Origin: Armillaria gallica
Taxonomy: Eukaryota > Basidiomycota > Agaricomycetes > Agaricales > Physalacriaceae
NCBI GenBank assembly: GCA_037576215.1
Contig: JBANDB010000008.1
Coordinates: forward strand, 3,100,001 to 3,164,000
DNA length: 64,000 nucleotides
Reading direction: 5' to 3'
Made by a program: the position numbers and the translations under genes. Each line of letters opens with the position of its first letter. Positions within the stretch are counted from its first letter, which is position 1. This document shows positions 1 to 10,040 of the stretch, in pieces. The notes beneath the pieces were generated by a model that saw only the letters and a list, made by a program, of their open reading frames with translations, was not told where the DNA came from and ran no database searches.

Positions 1-138
1 AATCCGTGATTCGCTTCTGGTCATCACGACCAAAAATCTTGAGCGGAAGTAAGGTATAGCATAATGCGTAACCAAGACCGCCTAGGTCTACTCGGTTTTT
101 TCGGTTTTGTCAGCCGGTGCCTCCCTGTAAGGAAGGAG

Positions 139-558
139 TCAGTACACATATAAAGTTGAACAATGAGATGCACTCATAATATATAGCACGTTGTTGCATC
201 TATCCCACGAAATTCAGGCATCTTTCATTGATCAAAGGAAAAATGATCCGCACCTTATGAACACCTCACCCAACGCGCCGTTCGACTTTCCATCTTGATA
301 CTCTTCTGTGTTTGCCAACTAAAGAACGATGTCAAGCTGCGAAAAGAGAAGAGCCCGGCAGCGCTCACTTGAAGGTTCATGAACCCATCGGTGCTGACAA
401 GGTAACCCTTGTACTCTAGTCCCCACTTTAGCTTGACGAACACCGGCTTGCCAGTGAGTTCTTGCATGAAAGGTTTGGGGTTGACTGGGTTGACCTAGAA
501 TCGCATAAAATATAAGAAAACGATCAGACTGAGCTGCAAAAATACGCACAGCAGACAT
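139..558 (-). CDS. SMX3: Small nuclear ribonucleoprotein SmF (LSM fold)
   Basis: SmF is one of the seven Sm-ring proteins that assemble on U snRNAs and function in pre-mRNA splicing in the nucleus. Four exons join cleanly with GT-AG introns. Exon 1 gives only M-S-A; exon 2 gives [18 protein letters not shown] and [16 protein letters not shown], the Sm1 motif of the F subunit; exon 3 gives [10 protein letters not shown] and GALGEVFIR; exon 4 gives CNNVLYI, the Sm2 motif. The start is the only ATG ahead of the NPKPF block. The product is about 86 residues, the normal size for SmF. The last dozen residues after CNNVLYI are not conserved-looking. The gene is divergent from NC2-beta with 115 bp between the start codons. 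Confidence 0.93.
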
Positions 559-673
559 GGTGGTTCGAAGCAACCTGGCGGAGTTTGAAACTGCCGAAAA
601 TCCTCCACAGCTGTCACGTCTTCTCTTCCACCACATTTTCTCGAGGGCAAGCGCTCTCTACTGTCTCTTCACC
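559..673. promoter_or_regulatory. Short bidirectional promoter region SmF / NC2-beta
   Basis: Only 115 bp separate the start codons of two divergent housekeeping genes, so the promoters and 5' UTRs must share or overlap here. No clear TATA box is seen. The region happens to be open on the plus strand, giving a possible but unlikely N-terminal extension of NC2-beta from 557. Role inferred from layout only. Confidence 0.5.
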
Positions 674-1384
674 ATGTCGGATCGCGAAGGTCACTCGGGG
701 GCACCCACTGATGATGATCTTTCACTGCCCAAGGCGACCGTAACGAAAATGATTTCAGGTGCGTCGACTCATTTTCTTGCTCGGCTTATTTTGACGCGTC
801 TCTCGGCTGCAGAGCTGCTGCCTAACGATGTTGTATGCGCGAAGGAAACAAGAGACCTTGTTATTGAGTGTTGTGTAGGTAAAATGCTTTGTCTGCTCAC
901 TCCGAATGAGAGGTCGTTACCATCTGTTCCACAGAATTCATACACCTGATTTCGTCAGAAGCGAACGAGATTTGCGAACAAGAATCTAAAAAGACTATTG
1001 CACCAGATCATATCATTTCCGCGCTTAAGGTAGGCACCTCATTGTCCGCGTCTTGGCGTAGTTCTCACTACGTCTGCATGTAGCGGTTAGGTTTTGACTC
1101 CTTCACTACCGAGGTAGAGGATGTTTTGAAGGATCACAAGCAACAGCAGAAGGTACTTACTACTTCTGTCTTGTTTTTATCCTCCTAACATATCGTTCAC
1201 CAGGACCGAGAAAAGAAGGTTTCCAAGTTCGAGCAGTCTGGAATGACCGAAGGCTAGTCCGCTTAACTGCTGCGTGCGCAGCTCGATTCTAACACAGCTA
1301 TCGTCGTTTTCAGAAGAACTGTTAGCCGCTCAACAAGAGTTGTTTGCCGCCAGCCGAGCAAGATTCGAGTCAGGTCAACAGTGA
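674..1384 (+). CDS. NCB2: Negative cofactor 2 beta subunit (Dr1 homologue), histone-fold repressor
   Basis: NC2-beta pairs with NC2-alpha through histone folds and binds TBP on promoters, repressing or modulating Pol II initiation. The start MSDREGH leads into TDDDLSLPKATVTKMI, then ELLPNDVV, KETRDLVIECC, EFIHLISSEANEIC, KKTIAPDHIISALK, LGFDSF and finally EELLAAQQELFAASRA, all collinear with Dr1. Six exons are needed. Intron 5 (1253-1312) has a GC donor (GAAG, then GCTAGT): the nearest GT alternative creates a stop at the junction. The protein ends just after the Q-rich helix and lacks the long Q/A tail of animal Dr1. A longer open frame from 557 has no family support. Confidence 0.93.
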
Positions 1385-1507
1385 GCAGAGCCAGTCTGTG
1401 TGTATTAGTATTCGTTTTTCTACCGCTGCTTATTTTTATTTTTGTGTCGACATTTTGTAGTAGTTGTATACATATACATAATCGGATCGCTCTTTTTTTT
1501 TTTCCCT

Positions 1508-2910
1508 TTATCTATCCTGCAACAAACGCAGTCTCCGTTCTGGCGAGTCCCCGTTCCACAAGGTGACCGTAGAACCTTCATCATCGACCACTTCAGACAT
1601 CTGAGGTAAGCCTTCTTGTTCAATAACGAAGGCAGCTGAAATGGTTGCGTAGAGCGTAGCTGGAACAAGTGTCATTGACAAGCATAGATTGTACATAATG
1701 CACGGACCTTGGTATACATCCCCTTGAGCAAGATATAGCCCGGCCCCTAACCCGCCAAGAAAGCTATTTCCTGCGCCTAATAATACGTATGGTAAATTTA
1801 TGCTGTTATTGCGCATAAACGAGGAACAAACCAGTCACGTCCACAACTTTATCCTGATCTGTCCAGAACGCGTCGATCCATTTACCGCCATTAGCTCTTG
1901 TGGCCACATAGGCCCCAAGTTCACCACTGCGGATTATCACAGATCCTCTGCCCTTATTTCCCACCCCAAATTCTAGGAACTTTTCTGCGGCTTCTTCTAT
2001 GGACGTCTTCGTCGGTGGAAGTGCCATAGACAACACGAGAAGCGCCTCTTCTGCATTTGGACTGTGTCTTGTCAGTCAACAGTATACGTCGTATTATATT
2101 GTCTACCTCAAGACAGAAATATGCGGCAGGACTTTGATCAGAGCCGGAAGTTCCTCTGGAACGCACCGATCCTAGCATGTATCAATTTCAAGACGCATCG
2201 GACCCTCGATCCATAGAGCAGACACTCACCGGAATGGGCTCCCAAATAGTGGTCGGATGCCATTTAGGCTCCTCGTGGATCTCAGACACGATGGAATGTG
2301 CTCGAGAAGGAGAGCACACGAAATGAACAGTAGGCGCGCGCGCGAGCCTCGTTCCTCGGAGATCTCGAGGTGTGATACGGATACGTGTGGTAAGATAGTC
2401 AAAACTAAAGGATTCAGTTGGCGAATCAAAAGCACAGAGATTTTATAAGACGCGCCTTCGGTGATCGCCCATATAAGAATTGAGAGCGCGGGTGGTACGC
2501 GCCGATAGCTGATCGCGATACATCCACATCTCAGGACCATACTTATCGAGTTCCTCTTGGATGTCCGATGACCAGTCGTTACCTCTATCAACTATCATTC
2601 CAATCTTATCAGGGGGGAGCCTATGCAAGGGACACAGCCGATTTCAGTATTTAGTCTCTATTGCAACGACGCGACAAACCATATACGTGCCCCAACAGCT
2701 GCATAAGTACCACCCCCGCCAATCTACGTGATAACAAAAAGACATGAGCACTCAATGGCGTTCAAACAATCGCGCTGTCAGCCTTTCCTGAGGAGCAAGT
2801 TCTTTCCCCGTCGGGTTCCCGTCATCATCGAGGAAAGAGAATTCGTCGATGATAAACATCCCGAGGGTGACGAACTGTGGTGACCCATATCCGTGCATCG
2901 CAGGGCTCAT
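1508..2910 (-). CDS. MAK32: PfkB-family carbohydrate kinase-like protein, Mak32 type
   Basis: This is a ribokinase-fold protein of the fungal Mak32 group, named from yeast where it supports killer dsRNA virus maintenance; the substrate is not known. Visible blocks in order: FVTLGMFIIDEFSFLDDDG, IGGGGTYAAVGARIW, IGMIVDRGNDW, RTTRALNSYMGDHR, RITPRDLRG, LSPNAEEALLVL, SVIIRSGELGAYV and, at the C-terminus, VVDVTGAGNSFLGGLGAGL, the PfkB signature 2 with the catalytic Asp in the GAGN context. The start at 2910 (MSPAMHGYG) is the first ATG ahead of the first block; 2898 is an in-frame alternative. About seven introns are needed, and two junctions (near 2454 and 2785) appear to use GC rather than GT donors. 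It diverges from the PPTase gene. Confidence 0.85.
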
Positions 2911-3048
2911 CCTTGAAGAAGGATAATTCAGATGTGAAAGGATGAAGGTAGAAAGTTATGGCGCGATAAGATAAAAGATAGCCTGAATTGTCGATCATCA
3001 ATCATCGATCGGTCCTTGATCTCTAACTGGCATCATCTCTGCGTTCCC
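2911..3048. promoter_or_regulatory. Short bidirectional promoter region Mak32-like / PPTase
   Basis: The divergent start codons of the PfkB-like gene and the phosphopantetheinyl transferase lie 138 bp apart. The stretch has direct repeats of an ATCATCGATCG-like word near 2994-3010. Any regulatory role is inferred from position. Confidence 0.4.
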
Positions 3049-4068
3049 ATGCAGGTCTGGGCGGTCTACTACGATCCTACTCTCTTTTCTGAAGATGTAT
3101 CTAAGAGTTTTCCGTCTACTCTTAAATATACACTAACCTGGATAGCTTTACCATGCAGGCCTCTCAGTCGTTGACCCAGAAAGCGCCACGCGTGTCAAAA
3201 AGTTCTTCAGAAGGGAGGATGCCTGTCGTAGGTCGTCTATCTTTACCGATTTTGGCAGTGTTTGATAATTTTACCTAGGGACACTCATCGGGCGTTTACT
3301 CCCCCGGATGATGCTCAGGGACCGTGGCGTCCTACCGCAAGCTATGACATTTGGTGCGACAGAGGCAAGGAAACCATATATTGTATGTAGGGGGCATCAG
3401 ATCTCCGCTATTTCAATGCGCTCACACCCACAACCATCAAGACCACACCTTATCTGGATCCGCCCGTTGCATTCAACGTATCCCATGATAACGGCCTCGT
3501 AGCAATGGTGTTCGGACCGGGGACGGCCAACCCGCCATCTTTTACTATTGGGATTGATGTAATGAAGGTACGGATCCCAGGGCGCGAGTCATTCAGATCT
3601 TTTGTAGAGACCGTAGGTGATCAGGCGAGTGCTATACATCGCTGTGTATTTTTAAACTAACACGAAACGAAACCGAAGCTAACCGCGCTGGAACGTCGCT
3701 GTTTGCTTTCCTCCGAGGTATCGCAGGACGAAGCCCTTCGCAGGTTCTTTTGGATTTGGACGATAAAGGAGGCCTATACAAAAGCTCTTGGCCTTGGCCT
3801 TGGGTTCGACTTTAGTCGATTGGAATTCGACGTAACCTCGGATATAATTCGGGTGGATGGCTCCGTCCCTCCGGGATGGCAATTCAAAAAATTCGAGTTG
3901 GTGCAGGGACAGGACGTGTACCTGGGCGTTGTGGCTGAGTTCACGGGAGGCACAGAAACTACAATTACCTCCGAGAACGAGGCACATCCTTGGTTGATCA
4001 CATACGACGCACATCTATTCGTGCAGCGGGCTGTACGGGAGCTGCAGACCGAAGAAATACAGGATTAG
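3049..4068 (+). CDS. 4'-phosphopantetheinyl transferase (Lys5/NpgA type)
   Basis: The enzyme transfers the phosphopantetheine arm of CoA to a serine of carrier proteins, activating fatty-acid or polyketide synthases, NRPSs and the alpha-aminoadipate reductase of lysine synthesis. The start MQVWAVYYDPTLFSED is followed by RVKKFFRREDACR, RLLPRMML, KPYI, a block with FNVSHDNGLVAMVFGPG (the acidic VSHD motif) and FTIGIDVMK (the magnesium-binding GIDV motif), and then FFWIWTIKEAYTKALGLGLG, the KEA-K signature with the catalytic Lys. The penultimate part needs an intron with a GC donor (GATCAG, then GCGAGT at about 3624). Length is about 260-270 residues, typical for the Sfp-like family. It converges on RPC34 with 60 bp between the stops. 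Confidence 0.93.
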
Positions 4069-4128
4069 AGGGTACGGACTGTATTGGGTGACAAATTATG
4101 AATAGCCTTTATAATGACCCTCTTTGCC

Positions 4129-5833
4129 CTATGCCGTGTCCTCGATTTCCGCCACTGGGCCACCTGTCAGCCAATCCCCATAGTAAACACATTCTCGCGG
4201 GTTCACTGGTCCGCCGTCCTTGCAAAACTCAAACGACGGACATTTGGCGCACGGCGATTCAGACCAGCCAAGCGACAGGCGTTCCTGTCGTATGGCCCTA
4301 TACACATATATCCCATCTTCGCCGTCCGAGAAAGAACCGGGCACGGGGGAGGACGAGCGCTGCCGAAGTTTCAATGATTTACGACTGTGACGACGACGGG
4401 TGTCTGTTTCAGAATCAGACGAATCACTTTCTGAAGAACTGTCGTATTTCTTGGACTTGGCCCGTCTACGTTTCTTCTTGGTATCCACTTCTGAACCTGT
4501 GGCTTCGTCATCGGAGATGGCTTTCTTCTTGCGTTTGGTGGATTCAACGTCCGACCCAGAGTCACCGACCCTTCTCCTTTTCTTCGACTTGTTAGGTAAG
4601 AGAACATCCAAGTCTGAGTCGTCGTCTGTCGCGGCTCGCTTTTTCCTTTTCCGTTTACTCGTGTTGTCCTCGCTGTCGGAATCAGAAGAGCGATGTTTTC
4701 TTTTTTTCGTCTTCTTTTTATTGTCAGTTTCATCTCCGGAGTCGTCCTCATTTACGGAATGTGTATTCCAGGACGCAATGCCGAAAGCGGGGATCTGGAA
4801 GTACGATGATTACCGCCAGACGGCTAACGAAGACGCAACGCACCTTTTCGATCTCTCCGTCGAGGACTAGAACATTCAACAACATCTCGACGTGCTCCAC
4901 CGTGAGATCAGTCTCTGTCAGCCGAGCCTGCCGCAGGGTGTTTCGAACATGCTGTGCGGTGGGATATTGTGGGGAATTGGATATGGGGTATAATGCTCCT
5001 TCATACTTGGAACCGCGTTTTGGATAACTCTGTCGTAAGATGTTAGCACATTATCATCATGCCCTGGTGAACGCTGACCATATCACGTATCAATTTGAAA
5101 CATGCCTTGATGAGTGTATCAATAAACTCGGTGTCTAGTTCGTTATCTGTATACCACGGTCCCCCTGTGAGCGCGATCGATGGTTCTATGCCTTCGAGCA
5201 TATAAATCTTCCTGGTCGCATACTGATAGCCGCGTTTGAGAAAAACAAGGGTCGCCTCGTTTGAAGAATCGCACCTGCACAGACGGCACGCGTTTGATGA
5301 GCTTTTTCTGAGTCAATGTTTTCAGGCAGCGATCGATGATTGTTTGATGTAGATTTGTTTTAGCCTTGAGGTGCTTCGTCCATATGCCTGCCAGGCATAT
5401 CAGGGAAACAAATTGGATTAGGTCACGTTGGGCTTCACGTACCTTCATTCTGTGATGCCTTTATGTGACCCAGGACTAGATTCTCCTCTCCACTGAGGTC
5501 CTTGGTTCTATCCGAAGCTGGTTAGACGCGGTATTTCTTTGTAGAAAGGCATGAGAGGTACGCGTTGAGTTCGGCCCTGGCGACGGCTCTAAAAGTAATC
5601 TTCTTTTTGCCGTCGCTTAAGGGTTTGAAGAGGCCAACGGCTAGTAGAAAGTTGATAGCCTTCTGCCTGGCTTTGGTGTCCGGTACGATCTCTTCGATTT
5701 GTTTGGGGGTGAGTTCCTATGAAGAGTAAGACGGATGGGAGTATTCGATGAACGAGGAGTTTACATGATTATCAGCAGATAACGCGGCTTGATGGATTTT
5801 TGTTTCAATGTCGCTGGGAGGTCGTTTGCTCAT
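4129..5833 (-). CDS. RPC34: RNA polymerase III subunit Rpc34/RPC39 (POLR3F)
   Basis: Rpc34 belongs to the Pol III heterotrimer that opens the promoter and contacts TFIIIB. The N-terminus from MSKRPPSDIETKIH covers the first winged helix; REAQRDLIQFVSLICLAGIW, TNLHQTIIDRCLKTL and KKLIKRVPSVQ cover the second; NTLRQARLTETDLTVEHVEM, VLDGEIEK and IPAFGIASWN cover the third. The C-terminus SPCAKCPSFEFC and NPRECVYYGDWL keeps the four cysteines that bind a cubane Fe-S cluster in human RPC39 and that are missing in budding yeast. Between the last winged helix and this tail lies a lineage-specific insert of about 140 residues (4345-4760) built of alternating Lys/Arg and Ser/Asp/Glu blocks. Exons elsewhere are not all resolved. 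The true start is the ATG at 5833, not the upstream one at 5899. Confidence 0.92.
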
Positions 5834-6036
5834 GACGGTCACAGAAGAAGTTGAGAAGAAGAATGATTCAAGTGGAGAAGTTCGAGAAGCTGGTGTCACG
5901 GTTAGAGTGTATAGTGTGACAGGTGCCTAATTAGGTAACGACGTATCAGAAGTGATGGTCGAAGATTACTGCAATGACATATTGTGAAAAGAAGTACGAG
6001 TAGTAATATTACTTGGTATGCAAAGTTGACAGGACG

Positions 6037-7077
6037 TCAGTAGTAGTAGGAAAAATCCGAATAAGAATCCAGAGGTTCAACACCTTCCTCTGGGCCGAAA
6101 TCAATGTCAAGGGGCTTTGACTGCCAAATTCTTCCGTGGTCTGATTTTACAGAGCCCCAGAGCATGCCGTCGAGTTCGAAACCCTCGAGGGCTGGGAATT
6201 TTGACAGGGCGTTGGAAACATCTTGGTAAAAGGCCTTGAAAAGAAGGATGAGCACGAAGAAGGCATGAGAGGATGAAACAAAAGGTACCGTGTCGGGGAG
6301 TCCCGAGAAAGTGCAGGTGGATGAGATTCTGAGATACATCATCTGGTGCAAGCGCTGGGAAAGGAGATGGAGCACCGAGGCAGGGAAAGAAGTAGTTGTG
6401 GCTTCAAAGACGGCTAGATCAGCTGTGGACCGGGTAATGGCATCGACAAGGGAGTCGTCGACATGGCCTGTGGTAATATGAAGGGATTGAACTGGACGGC
6501 CTGGGACGATAGCACGGGCAGCATGGTCGGAACCAGTAAAGTGGGAGAGGAGAGGTACCGAGGAAGGGGGAAGGGGTTCGAGATAGTCGTGTTGAAATGA
6601 AGGAGATAATGTGTCGACCTCTAATTTTAGAAGGGAAGGGGTGGCTTTTAGGAAAGTCGCGACATGAGAATTAAAGGGAAACGAGGATGAGAAGTGGGAT
6701 AATGAGGGGTATGACTTGATTGGAAGTAATACCCAGCTGAGCCGAGGAGGGACGAAGACGCACAAATGGACGAGGTTGGTCATGTTCCCCAGCGCCACCG
6801 CAAGATGGCGAAAGAAGGACAGGAACAGGGAGGGCCTGGAGTCTAGATTGATAGAGAAAGAGGTGACATACTGTGCGAGAACGGGATTTCTCGCGAGGGT
6901 GAGGACGACGGAGAGGTTTTTTGCAGCAGGTGCAGTGAATATTGTGCGATACAGGCGACGCTGGGCGACTGGGGAGACCGGTGAGGAGACGTGGACCAAG
7001 GATCGCAGGTCGCAAGGGTCGAGAAGGGAGCAGACAGCGTCAAGGAGCTCGACAGGAAGGGCTTCAAGGGAGGCCAT
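6037..7077 (-). CDS. F-box domain protein, unknown substrate
   Basis: A nearly uninterrupted 346-codon frame opens with ASLEALPVELLDAVCSLL and DLRSLVHVSS, the classic N-terminal F-box that binds Skp1 in SCF ubiquitin ligases. The rest is leucine-rich with scattered LRR-like turns, the usual architecture of the large agaricomycete F-box families; no substrate can be named. The stretch around 6220-6290 (FVSSSHAFFVLILLFKAF) is hydrophobic, starts at a GTACCT and ends with a CAAG, and could be an unspliced intron rather than coding. The tail is acidic and tyrosine-rich (SYSDFSYYY). It is divergent from the mitochondrial AspRS gene with 179 bp between starts. Confidence 0.7.
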   Translation of the reverse strand: MASLEALPVELLDAVCSLLDPCDLRSLVHVSSPVSPVAQRRLYRTIFTAPAAKNLSVVLTLARNPVLAQYVTSFSINLDSRPSLFLSFFRHLAVALGNMTNLVHLCVFVPPRLSWVLLPIKSYPSLSHFSSSFPFNSHVATFLKATPSLLKLEVDTLSPSFQHDYLEPLPPSSVPLLSHFTGSDHAARAIVPGRPVQSLHITTGHVDDSLVDAITRSTADLAVFEATTTSFPASVLHLLSQRLHQMMYLRISSTCTFSGLPDTVPFVSSSHAFFVLILLFKAFYQDVSNALSKFPALEGFELDGMLWGSVKSDHGRIWQSKPLDIDFGPEEGVEPLDSYSDFSYYY

Positions 7078-7256
7078 GGGTCAGTAGTAGTATTGACAGC
7101 CATCGTTTTACTTTATATCGGGCCAATGCAGGGACAATGTGATGGGAGGGAAGCACACAGTTTCTGTTCTTCGACTTGTTTTGTTCAGGTTTACGTAAAT
7201 CCGTGGCTTCACCTTGTGCCTCCATCTGGCTTCGCGTTCTCTCCGCCTAGTCAGTG

Positions 7257-9913
7257 ATGCGAGCTTTGCTCCGTGCACTGCCTCACTCGATACCCTCACA
7301 TGTTCACAACCCGTTCCATCGGCGCTTTCTCGCCCATTGCGGTCGGCCTATATATTCATTATTCTACTTTAAATTCTTAATCTTTTTTAGGCCCATTCCC
7401 CTCGAGAACTCACCGCTGCGCCGCCTTGTCCGCCGCAGATGCTGGATCTCGGGTCGTTTTGTCTGGCTGGCTCCTCAATAAACGGTGATTACTTTAATCT
7501 TCCTCCTTTCGGTCAACCAACACATCTCGTCGACAAGGAAGGGTCGTCTCTGCTCCTTTTTTCCCCTCAAAGACCCGTCAGGCTCAGTACAGCTCATCGT
7601 CGACAATACCGACGCGTTTTCAGACGCTCTCTCCCAGGTCCCTGTCGAGTCTGTCGTTTTAGTCCAAGGCTCGGTCCTTTTAAGGCCTTCAGAGGCCCGT
7701 CGGGATGTTAGATTTAATTTTGTATACTCATATTCCGTGTTTGACTCTGTCCAGGGCCCCGGAGGTGACATTGATATCAAGGTTCACAGTTTTCTCCTCC
7801 TAAACCCCGCAACCCAACTACCATTTGTTCCGTCAGGTCACAATCTAGTACGTGCCTCTTCTCGTGCTCATCTCTTTCCTTACCAACCGCTCCACAAGCC
7901 AAACGAAGACTATCGCTTGCGCTATCGGTATCTAGACCTTCGGCGTCCCTCTCTTGCCGACAATATCAAGAGGCGCGCAGATGTGGCGCATCTTGTCAGA
8001 AATATACTACACGACAATGGTCCTTCTCCCGCCCACCTTCCCTATCCAGATCACTCTTTCTCAATAGCTTTTTAGGTTTTCTCGATGTGGAAACTCCCCT
8101 GCTCTTACGTTCCTCTCCAGAAGGCGCAAAAGAGTATCTAGTTCCAACACAGGTTAGCAATGATTCGGATCCGCCAAACTTTTTCGCTCTCGCCCAGTCT
8201 CCGCAGCAGCCTAAGCAACTCTTGATCTGTTCGGGGGCGGTAGATCGTTATTACCAGATTGCTAAATGCTTCCGTGACGAGGATGGCCGGAAGGATAGGC
8301 AGCCGGAATTTACTCAGATTGATATGGAGATGGCTTTTGTATCATGGGGATCTCAGGGAGACACTACCGCATCCCCGAGTACTGATGTTTGGCGAATGGG
8401 AGGCATTGAAGTCCGGGATATCATTGAGACCATTGTCAAGAAAATTTGGCACCAGTTCAAAGGTGTAACCTTACCTGACAGGTTTAAGGTCATGACCTAT
8501 TTTGACGCTATGAATCGTGTAAGCCCATTGGTATCTTTCTTTCTCTTCGACAGCTATTGATTATTGCTCTATTTAGTTTGGGTCTGATAAACCAGACACA
8601 CGATTCGGTTTAGAAGCAAGTGCCTCACCTTAGTGCCGGACATCAGGGCCGTTTACCGTTCAATTGTTAGATTTCAGACATCACCCAAGCTTTACCTTCT
8701 GGGATCCAAGCAGCGCTGCGGGAGAACGGTGAAATCGTCGAATGTATCGTATTGCGGCACCGCGAGGAACCTGCCTTCTTGTCAGTGTCACCAAAGTGTA
8801 AAAACGAACCCTTCGCGGTACGAGACAGTTCTCATGGTTGGCCTTCTTCTGACCTTTGCTTCAGGAGTTCGTTCCGGTGAACGCGAAGACCATCCGAACG
8901 TGGCTGAATCGTAGTCGAGTAGTACCCCAAATCTCAGAGGTGGACGCGTCTGAAGTCGCCGCACTCGCCGAGAAGCTCGGGGTATCGCCTGGCGACGGGC
9001 TATGGATAGCTCGAAGATCGAGGATCGCCACTGTGAGGTCGATTCGTACCATCTGAGGATCATGCGTTGACTTGATATGCAGGGTGGATCCACCGTTCTG
9101 GGAAGGCAAAGGCTTAATTTACTAGAGGCAGCGGTTGCCCAAGGTCAGGTGCAGCGCAAATCGCCGATCCTCCACTGACAAGTTTCTCTCCAGGGAAATT
9201 TGTCCTACCGGATTCACAAAACTTCCTCTGGATAACAGAGTTTCCGCTATTTACGCCGGAACTGGAACTTGACAGGAAATGGTCAAGCACACATCATCCA
9301 TTTACTGCGCCAATGTGGCAGGATGTAGAAGCTCTGTTCAACGGCGAGATTGAAAGTGTAATTAAAGCAAACTTCTGGGCGTTTCTATCTGTCTGGTCTG
9401 TCTCACACGGCTTTTCTCCAGGTCCGGGGTCAGCACTACGATCTAGTCCTCAACGGCGTTGAAGTCGGAGGGGGCTCCGTGCGTGTCCATGATGCAGACA
9501 TGCAGGAATACATTTTTACGGACGTCCTCAAGGTCAGTTGGTCCTCGTAACGTGTTTATTGAATTCGGAGGTAATCAACGGCTATCATAAGTTTTCGGCG
9601 GAAGAGAGGGAGCCTTTCAATCATCTTCTTCAAGCGCTTCGGTGCGGTGCTCCACCTCACGGCGGTATTGCCCTAGGTCCGTCATCACCCCCTCATCCCA
9701 TCCGCTAGGCTATTCATCATGGCCTATTCACCAGGTTTTGATCGCCTAATGGCCATTCTCTGCGATTCATCATCCATTCGCGACGTGATCGCTTTCCCGA
9801 AGACTAGTTCCGGCACCGATATGCTTTTCGAAAGTCCTGCGCCCGTACCAGAATCCACTTTACGACAATATGGACTTGCGAGGTTTCGGGGGCACACGAC
9901 GGGCGTAGAATGA
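7257..9913 (+). CDS. MSD1: Mitochondrial aspartyl-tRNA synthetase
   Basis: A class II synthetase of the bacterial/mitochondrial AspRS type, which charges tRNA-Asp in the mitochondrion. The N-terminus [20 protein letters not shown] is Arg-rich and lacks acids, as expected of a matrix-targeting peptide. Then follow the OB-fold, [20 protein letters not shown] (motif 1), [19 protein letters not shown] (motif 2 with its catalytic Arg), the bacterial-type insertion domain (ITQALPSG to [11 protein letters not shown]), and [16 protein letters not shown] and [14 protein letters not shown] (motif 3). About eight short introns interrupt it; the junction LHDNG to FLDVE and the one splitting the motif 3 glycine were checked by frame. 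The start codon at 7257 follows an in-frame GTG that is not a start. Confidence 0.93.
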
Positions 9914-10040
9914 AAAATGTCAAGTCGCATTTATCCAAGACGAAAACAGTCTATTACATACTAAAAACAGCTATATGTTGAACCACTAAATTGAAAGCAT
10001 AATCCTGAAAATCTCGGTCCGTGTGGAAGAGGTAATTGTG

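Noticed and set aside
557..949. A 130-codon plus frame starting upstream of NC2-beta
   Set aside because: It reads through intron 1 and its first 39 codons overlap the SmF 5' region; the family match begins only at MSDREGH (674).
4371..4870. Alternative frames across the Rpc34 insert (plus and minus)
   Set aside because: They arise from low-complexity repeats; the frame continuous with both the winged helices and the Cys tail is the coding one.
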